A stretch of 37,067 bases of DNA from CAYJDG01 sp964368875 (GTDB lineage Bacteria > Pseudomonadota > Alphaproteobacteria > Micavibrionales > Micavibrionaceae). The notes below the pieces were generated by a model. The model saw only the letters and a program-made list of their open reading frames with translations, made no database searches and was not told the origin of the DNA. Location of the stretch: contig CAYJDG010000019.1 of assembly GCA_964368875.1 (NCBI GenBank), positions 1 to 37,067 of the forward strand. Direction: 5' to 3'. Made by a program: the position numbers and the translations under genes. Below, piece after piece: positions 32,842-37,067 of this stretch. Position 1 is the first letter of the stretch, and every line of letters begins with the position of its first letter.

Positions 32842-32970
32842 TTATGACATTCGGTGAAAGTTGTTCAGTTCGTTCCAGCATTTCATTTTTATAAATCTCA
32901 ACGCCCACTCCAAAAATAATGAGTTTTTAGAATTACTTACGCTGCTTTTCTGAGATAGATATACTGCCAT
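32842..32970 (-). CDS. possible 42-aa leader ORF in the kinase leader
   Basis: A 43-codon frame starts at 32970 and ends at 32842. The peptide starts MAVYLSQKSS and contains LFLEWALRFIKMKCW. A second, 12-codon frame (MTWQYIYLRKAA) starts five bases earlier in another frame and would compete with it. Neither has a strong ribosome binding site. The pair lies about 65 bases after the predicted transcription start. It could be a translated leader, a small protein or chance. Confidence 0.2.
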   Translation of the reverse strand: MAVYLSQKSSVSNSKNSLFLEWALRFIKMKCWNELNNFHRMS

Positions 32971-33046
32971 GTCATATACCCCGACCCTATAAAAAGACTG
33001 GCACCGGAATTCAATCCGATCACCAGCTTTATAATTTAATTACTTT

Positions 33047-33075
33047 ATTATAGGAAATTTTCCTAAAAAAGTCAA
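33047..33075 (-). promoter_or_regulatory. near-consensus sigma70 promoter with palindrome in the spacer
   Basis: On the minus strand TTGACT and TATAAT are separated by exactly 17 bases. The 15-bp palindrome TAGGAAA-T-TTTCCTA (33051-33065) fills most of the spacer and touches the -10 box, as a repressor operator would. Transcription would start near 33040 and run toward the histidine kinase. Confidence 0.75.
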
Positions 33076-33086
33076 GGTTATTTTGT

Positions 33087-33740
33087 TTAGCAATTGGTCC
33101 CGAAAATACGATCGCCTGCATCACCCAGGCCAGGAACGATGTAGGCCTTGTCATTCAGGTGGCTGTCGAGCGCGGCGGTGAAGATTGGAAGCTTCTTATA
33201 GGTTTCACGTAGCGCCTTCACCCCTTCAGGAGCGGACACCAGCGTAAGCAGGATAATTTTCTCTTCCGGAACTCCGTGACGGATCAGGACATCAGCGGCA
33301 TAGCGGGCGGAATAACCAGTCGCCAGCATCGGATCGGTGATGATAAAGCGGCGCCCCTTCACAGCTGGCAGGCGGATCAGATACTCGACCGGGCGATGGG
33401 TTTCTTCATCGCGGTAGAGACCAACATGCCCATACGCGGAACGTGGGATGATCTGGTGCAAGGCTTCAGCCATACCGAGGCCAGCGCGCAGGATCGGCAC
33501 GATAACAGGCTCATCTTCTGCGAGAACCGGTGCATCCATCATCTGGATAGGCGTTTCAAGCGGCCGCGTCGTCATCGCGAGGTTTTCAGTGATGGCATAT
33601 CCCATCAGCAGAGTGATTTCACGCAACAGGGATTTGAATTCGTAATGAGGTGTGGCCTTATCCCGCATCGCCGATAATTTATGCTGCACGAGGGGGTGAT
33701 CGACAATGAACAGGCCGGGAAAATCGGGATGTTCTTTCAT
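33087..33740 (-). CDS. upp: uracil phosphoribosyltransferase
   Basis: UPRT makes UMP from uracil and PRPP in pyrimidine salvage. The 217-aa product has the uracil-enzyme signatures VPILRAGLGMAE, the PRPP loop ITDPMLATGYSA (about residues 133-144) and the uracil-binding tail IVPGLGDAGDRIFGTNC. It is about nine residues longer than E. coli Upp. It follows the degenerate GGDEF gene by 14 bases on the same strand. No clear terminator is seen between upp and the kinase promoter. Confidence 0.96.
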   Translation of the reverse strand: MKEHPDFPGLFIVDHPLVQHKLSAMRDKATPHYEFKSLLREITLLMGYAITENLAMTTRPLETPIQMMDAPVLAEDEPVIVPILRAGLGMAEALHQIIPRSAYGHVGLYRDEETHRPVEYLIRLPAVKGRRFIITDPMLATGYSARYAADVLIRHGVPEEKIILLTLVSAPEGVKALRETYKKLPIFTAALDSHLNDKAYIVPGLGDAGDRIFGTNC

Positions 33741-33754
33741 GCGATATGTCCTAC

Positions 33755-34603
33755 CTATTTTTTAGAGGGGGATATTGTTTTAATAAAACGTTGTAACGGG
33801 CTGATTTCTTCGTATTCACCCGCTTCACCCGCCCCAGAGGATGCAAGTTCCTTGAGATCGGAGCGCACGTTGGCAATAAGGCTGGCCAGATCGTCGCCGG
33901 GCATCGGTTCGGCTGCACAGAAAGACATCGTAAAAGTGGCCCCCTTCTCGGTCAGGACATATTTAAGACGCTCAACGAAGCGGAGCGCACCCGCATTGTC
34001 GGTCTGTTTAAGACTGACGAGCATTTCATTTTTGCCACTCATATAGGCGTCATCAAAACTGCGCATACAGATTTTCAGGACTGTTGCAGCGAGTTTCAGA
34101 TTCTCGATCAGGTCGGCCTGAACCGGGCGGTCAACCTGACAGAGCACGATTGAGAACGGATGGCCACGCCGCGCACGGCGTTCAAGTTCGCGCTCCAGAT
34201 CCGGGATCATGACATTGGCACTGCGCAGGCCAGTCACATTATCGACACCAAAATCAGAAAGCACGCTGTCGATGTCAAACCGTGCCAGGCGTTCGATGAA
34301 ATCCTCATAAAGGCCGAGGAACGCGTCAAAAACTTCAAGTTCTGGTTTGGTCTTACTCGCCAGCATTTTATCGGCATGGGCGAGGAGTTCCGTCTGGCGA
34401 GCGAGTACATCGGGAATGGTGGGCTGGGCCAGCTGGTCCGCGTTGGCAAGCTGTTCAAGCTTTTCGCGCAGGCCGGCGGGCGGCTGGATATCCTGACGCA
34501 GAATTTTTTCAGGGTAAAAGGTGGCGCGCAGCACTTGCGACGACCATTCCGCGTAGTCCTGTAGAATCTGATAAAATTCGGAAGATTTGTGAACTTCAGA
34601 CAT
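33755..34603 (-). CDS. degenerate GGDEF-domain protein
   Basis: The 282-aa product has a helical N-terminal half (to about residue 120) and a GGDEF-like C-terminal half. NVTGLRSANVMIPDLERELERRARRGHPFSIVLCQVDR corresponds to the diguanylate cyclase N-region. The active-site hairpin reads YMSGKNEMLVSL in place of GGDEF/GGEEF, and the usual FKxxND segment is missing. Cyclase activity is therefore unlikely, and a c-di-GMP- or nucleotide-binding or purely structural role is more plausible. A GTG at 34612 is an alternative start. The gene lies 48 bases after tgt and 14 before upp. Confidence 0.7.
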   Translation of the reverse strand: MSEVHKSSEFYQILQDYAEWSSQVLRATFYPEKILRQDIQPPAGLREKLEQLANADQLAQPTIPDVLARQTELLAHADKMLASKTKPELEVFDAFLGLYEDFIERLARFDIDSVLSDFGVDNVTGLRSANVMIPDLERELERRARRGHPFSIVLCQVDRPVQADLIENLKLAATVLKICMRSFDDAYMSGKNEMLVSLKQTDNAGALRFVERLKYVLTEKGATFTMSFCAAEPMPGDDLASLIANVRSDLKELASSGAGEAGEYEEISPLQRFIKTISPSKK

Positions 34604-34651
34604 GCCCGACACTATAGACGAGGTTAGATGCCGCGTTAAGGGGTTAAAAAC

Positions 34652-35899
34652 CTAAGTCGGCAGCCATTCTTTTTGCAGGGCATCAAGTGTGCCCGTGGCA
34701 ATCGCCGCGCGAATCTCCCGCATCAGCTTATTGATCACCGCCACGTTGTGCTGGCTGATAATCTGCGTCACGAGCATTTCATCTGCCTTGAGCAAATGGT
34801 GCAGGTAAGCTTTTGAATAGGTGGCCGACGAATACAAACCGAGCGTTGGATCCAGAGGTTCCGGGTCTTCGCGGTATTTCGCGTTGGTGAGGTTGATCCC
34901 CCCGCCCTTCACACCCTTCATAAAGGCGCGGCCATGGCGGGCCTCGCGGGTTGGCGTGACACAATCGAATGTATCAATACCGAGTTTCACGCATTCAAAC
35001 AAATCTTCGATCTTACCGATGCCAAGCAGATGCACCGGACGATCCGGGTGAATGAGTTTTGGCAACCATGAAACGATTTCATAAAAATGAACCTTGGTGC
35101 CGCCGAGACAGCCGCCGATGGCCGTGCCGAAGAACGGACGGCTCTTGGTGTAGGCGGCGCTTTCTTCGCGGAGATCGCGGTAAACTCCGCCCTGCACCAC
35201 GGCATACATAGCTTGGGTTCCATCGTGGTCGCGCTCGAAGGCTTTCAGTGAGCGGTCGCCCCAACGGTGGCTCATATGCATGGATTTGGCAGTGTATTCG
35301 TAGTCGGCCTGAATTGGTGTGCATTCGTCCATCTGAACGATAAAGTCTGCGCCAAGCTCACGCTGAATTTGCATCGAGCGTTCAGGGCTCAAATGATGGA
35401 TGGCGCCGTCACGGTAGGATTTGAAAATCGCGCCTTCCTGTTCATCAATACGGATCAGCGATTTGTTACCAACCCGGCCAGTGCCTTTGATCTCGCCGGG
35501 ACCAACGCTGCCAGCACCGAGAGAGAAAATCTGGAAGCCACCGGAGTCAGTCAGCATCGGGCCGTCCCAGCCCATGAATTTATGCAGGCCGCCCATTTTC
35601 TGAACGAGTTCAGAGCCGGGCTGAATCATAAGGTGATACGTGTTCGAGAGAACGAATTGGGAGCCGGCTTCTTTGAGTTGGACCGGGCTTAAGTTTTTAA
35701 CGGTGGCCTTGGTGCCGACGAAAATGAAATTGGGTGTCTGGACACTGCCGTGCGGCGTGTTGATCTGGCCCAAGCGTGCATGCGAGTTCGGATCACGGTG
35801 CGTGATGTCGAACGACATGTTCGGGTATTGAATGTTATTTCCGCTAAAAAGACTCGCGGGCGGATTAAGGGTATCCGCCCGTGATTCAGAATTAGACAT
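34652..35899 (-). CDS. tgt: tRNA-guanine transglycosylase homologue lacking the zinc Cys
   Basis: Tgt exchanges guanine-34 of tRNA for preQ1 in queuosine synthesis. Both catalytic aspartates are present, Asp118 in MLTDSGGFQIFSLG and Asp312 in FDCVTPTREARHGRAF, as are the GGVYRDLREES and AIGGCLGG segments. The zinc site is not: the family pattern PLDPxCxCxxCxxYSRAYLHHL reads PLDPTLGLYSSATYSKAYLHHL here, so all three Cys are replaced (positions 353, 355, 358). The distal His384 (SQHN) remains. There is also an insertion of about 20 residues after FSLGAG. The first 27 residues are an extension before MSFDITHRD (alternative ATG at 35818). The gene starts nine bases after rpmB. Confidence 0.85.
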   Translation of the reverse strand: MSNSESRADTLNPPASLFSGNNIQYPNMSFDITHRDPNSHARLGQINTPHGSVQTPNFIFVGTKATVKNLSPVQLKEAGSQFVLSNTYHLMIQPGSELVQKMGGLHKFMGWDGPMLTDSGGFQIFSLGAGSVGPGEIKGTGRVGNKSLIRIDEQEGAIFKSYRDGAIHHLSPERSMQIQRELGADFIVQMDECTPIQADYEYTAKSMHMSHRWGDRSLKAFERDHDGTQAMYAVVQGGVYRDLREESAAYTKSRPFFGTAIGGCLGGTKVHFYEIVSWLPKLIHPDRPVHLLGIGKIEDLFECVKLGIDTFDCVTPTREARHGRAFMKGVKGGGINLTNAKYREDPEPLDPTLGLYSSATYSKAYLHHLLKADEMLVTQIISQHNVAVINKLMREIRAAIATGTLDALQKEWLPT

Positions 35900-35908
35900 G
35901 CTGGAGAC

Positions 35909-36205
35909 TTACGCTGCTTTTTTAGCGGCGACGATTTTCTCAACTTGTGCCTTCAGGGGGCGCAGGTCGGCATCGAGCTTCGCTTTTGGCGTATCCATCA
36001 GGAAGGCATCAAAGCCGCCTTTGTGATCGACTGTGCGCAGACCGGCAACGGTCGCACGGATCGAGACCATCCGGTTCAGCGCTTCGCTGTACAGGCTGGT
36101 GTCCTGAATGTTTGGCATGAAGCGGCGACGGGTTTTGTTGTTCGCGTGGGACACGTTATTCCCAAACATCAGTTTTTTCCCGGTAATCTGGCACTGGCGG
36201 CTCAT
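35909..36205 (-). CDS. rpmB: 50S ribosomal protein L28
   Basis: The 98-aa product shows the L28 pattern: MSRQCQITGKKLMFGNNVSHANNKTRRRFMPN at the N-terminus, then a LYSEALNRMVSIRATVAGLRTVDHKGGFDAFL core and a basic Ala/Lys tail. Only one Cys is present at the N-terminus, so it is the zinc-free form. It heads the rpmB-tgt-GGDEF-upp group. Confidence 0.95.
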   Translation of the reverse strand: MSRQCQITGKKLMFGNNVSHANNKTRRRFMPNIQDTSLYSEALNRMVSIRATVAGLRTVDHKGGFDAFLMDTPKAKLDADLRPLKAQVEKIVAAKKAA

Positions 36206-36279
36206 GGTTAGAATCCTTGTATTTCTGCTGTAAAAATCTTGCGGAACATAGTCTAATCGGCTTTAACCCGTCAAGTAAT

Positions 36280-36295
36280 AAAAGGAACACCTTTT
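36280..36295 (+). promoter_or_regulatory. hairpin overlapping the CobT-like ribosome binding site
   Basis: AAAAGG-AACA-CCTTTT is a 6-bp perfect stem whose left arm contains the AAAGGA binding site, ending two bases before the ATG. It could reduce initiation. The stem is AT-rich and weak, so this may be incidental. Confidence 0.3.
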
Positions 36296-36297
36296 CC

Positions 36298-37067
36298 ATG
36301 GCCGACACCAGCGCCGAACTCAATGAAATCAAAGAGCTGATTGCTACGATTCAGGGCTATTCCGCTCAAAATGGCGGCGATCCCCTGCTCGGCTGGCTGG
36401 AACAGGCCCAGGGCGGCCCTAAGCCGCACCTCGATCATCCCCGGTTATGTGTGTTCAAGGCAAGCCACGGATTCGCAGTTCAGCAAAATCTGCCGATGGA
36501 GCTAGATTATGACAAATTTACCAAGGATTGCCTGCAAGGCACCGGGCGACTGAATCGCCTCGCCCTCGCCGCCAATACGGACCTACGCCTTTATGAGATG
36601 GATGCGGATGACGCCAATGATGACGAGGACGGCCTGACCGCGACCGATCTCGTGCGCTGCATGGCATATGGAATGATGGCGGTCGAACCGGGACTGGATT
36701 TGATAGCGGCGGGTGCGTTCGGGCATGGCAGCGCGGTTTCGGCGCAGGCGTTGATCGCCCTGCATGAAGGCCAAACCCCGGACGATCTGAGTGTGGTGCG
36801 ATTGATGAAGCCCGCAACCGGGATGAAAGGTCTGACGGCCCTCACGCAAATTGGCGGCTATGAACTGGCGGCGCTCTGCGGTGTGATCATCGCGGCGCGA
36901 CTGGCAAATTGTCCGGTATTGCTGGAAGGCGTTCAGGGGTACGCGGCTTATCTCGTGCTGGCGCATGAAAATCCGGCGCTGGCTGAGCATTGCCGTCTGT
37001 GCGGTGAGACCGGAGCTGAGACAGCGCAACTGGAGATGTCGGTGCCGGTGATTTCAACCAGCGAGCC
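36298..37067 (+). CDS. CobT-like phosphoribosyltransferase (partial, runs off the window)
   Basis: The frame is open from the ATG at 36298 to the window end (256 codons), so the 3' part is missing. AATGG-type family landmarks are visible: PLLGWLEQAQGG, then VRCMAYGMMAVEPGLDLIAAG and a strong match to CobT at LTQIGGYELAALCGVIIAARLANCPVLLEGVQGYAAYL. CobT transfers phosphoribose from nicotinate mononucleotide to dimethylbenzimidazole for the cobamide lower ligand. However, the family motif GEMGIGNTT, which holds a catalytically important Glu, reads GAFGHGSAV here. The protein may be a divergent paralog with another or no activity. AAAGG lies 12 bases upstream. Confidence 0.75.
   Translation, partial: MADTSAELNEIKELIATIQGYSAQNGGDPLLGWLEQAQGGPKPHLDHPRLCVFKASHGFAVQQNLPMELDYDKFTKDCLQGTGRLNRLALAANTDLRLYEMDADDANDDEDGLTATDLVRCMAYGMMAVEPGLDLIAAGAFGHGSAVSAQALIALHEGQTPDDLSVVRLMKPATGMKGLTALTQIGGYELAALCGVIIAARLANCPVLLEGVQGYAAYLVLAHENPALAEHCRLCGETGAETAQLEMSVPVISTSE

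Larger units (their letters stand above)
32688..33086 (-). other. 399-bp intergenic region: kinase leader
   Basis: This AT-rich stretch between upp and the kinase contains a promoter on the minus strand (33047-33075) and two exact 17-bp repeats (32773-32789 and 32815-32831). A third partial copy, TCAGTTCGTTC, lies at 32864-32874. Two short overlapping minus-strand frames start at 32975 and 32970. The predicted transcript leader is about 350 bases. No tRNA or known RNA family was recognised. Confidence 0.6.

Noticed and set aside
32878..32892. GCATTTCATTTTTAT shared with 16135-16151
   Set aside because: The stretch is low-complexity AT-rich sequence, and it is oriented inconsistently with the flanking 17-bp elements.
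32900..33086. Possible tRNA or other structured RNA gene in the kinase leader
   Set aside because: No cloverleaf, CCA end or conserved T-loop could be found, and no known RNA family was recognised by eye.
36583..37029. Open frames antisense to the CobT-like gene
   Set aside because: The plus strand is open throughout and shows clear CobT segments. The antisense frames are Arg/His-rich shadows.

Overview
The window reads as chromosomal DNA of an alphaproteobacterium. The gene content supports this: a Fur/Mur-type regulator without the usual Cys pairs, a DUF1491-type protein beside prfC, an Rrf2-led SUF operon ending in SufT and SufA, and the fabA-fabB-fabI set. The order Micavibrionales or Rhodospirillales is possible, but that is a guess. 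No rRNA, tRNA, CRISPR array, transposase or integrase was recognised. Many genes overlap by ATGA or TGATG junctions. Base composition drifts from moderately GC-rich (pnp, dusA, tgt) to clearly AT-richer (about 24.1-28.6 kb, the end of the gene at 15.3 kb, and the 15.9-16.9 kb and 32.7-33.1 kb intergenic stretches).

Layout. 0.2-2.3 kb: pnp with a strong terminator. 2.4-6.2 kb: a small SET protein (minus strand), then a plus-strand run of a secreted zincin-like protein, a glycerophosphodiester phosphodiesterase and three tandem, overlapping paralogous 7-TM proteins. 6.2-8.8 kb: fabA-fabB-fabI (minus), the anaerobic-type unsaturated fatty acid branch plus enoyl reductase. 8.9-13.6 kb: a small two-segment membrane protein, a GT-C-like integral membrane protein, an unknown 326-aa protein, an SH3-type secreted protein and an EreA/TraB/ChaN-like protein. 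13.6-17.5 kb: dusA, two unknown genes, a 33-codon peptide gene, two tandem small paralogs sharing a KPSMLD motif, and a single-TM Cys-containing envelope protein. 17.6-23.9 kb: the SUF Fe-S assembly operon (Rrf2 regulator-sufB-orf150-sufC-sufD-sufS-sufT-sufA, minus strand), with an unrecognised 150-aa gene between sufB and sufC. 24.0-28.6 kb: a 32-aa peptide gene and two tandem fused MFS/spermidine-synthase-like paralogs. 28.6-31.1 kb: fur-orf68-DUF1491-prfC (minus). 31.2-33.1 kb: a soluble two-PAS histidine kinase behind a long leader with a near-consensus promoter and an unusual direct repeat. 33.1-36.2 kb: rpmB-tgt-degenerate GGDEF-upp (minus). 36.3 kb to the end: a CobT-like gene, cut by the window edge.

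The observations I rate highest are these. First, a Tgt homologue has lost all three zinc-binding cysteines. Second, a 17-bp element (TATCAGTTTGTTCGTCG) occurs exactly three times, twice in the leader of the kinase and once upstream of a small-paralog gene, at nearly the same distance from the start codon and in the same relative orientation. Third, there is an extra gene inside the SUF operon. Fourth, several tandem paralog sets of unknown function are present. No single obvious new defence or mobile system is visible. The best candidates for undescribed biology are the kinase leader/repeat circuit with its small-protein target locus and the SUF-embedded orf150.
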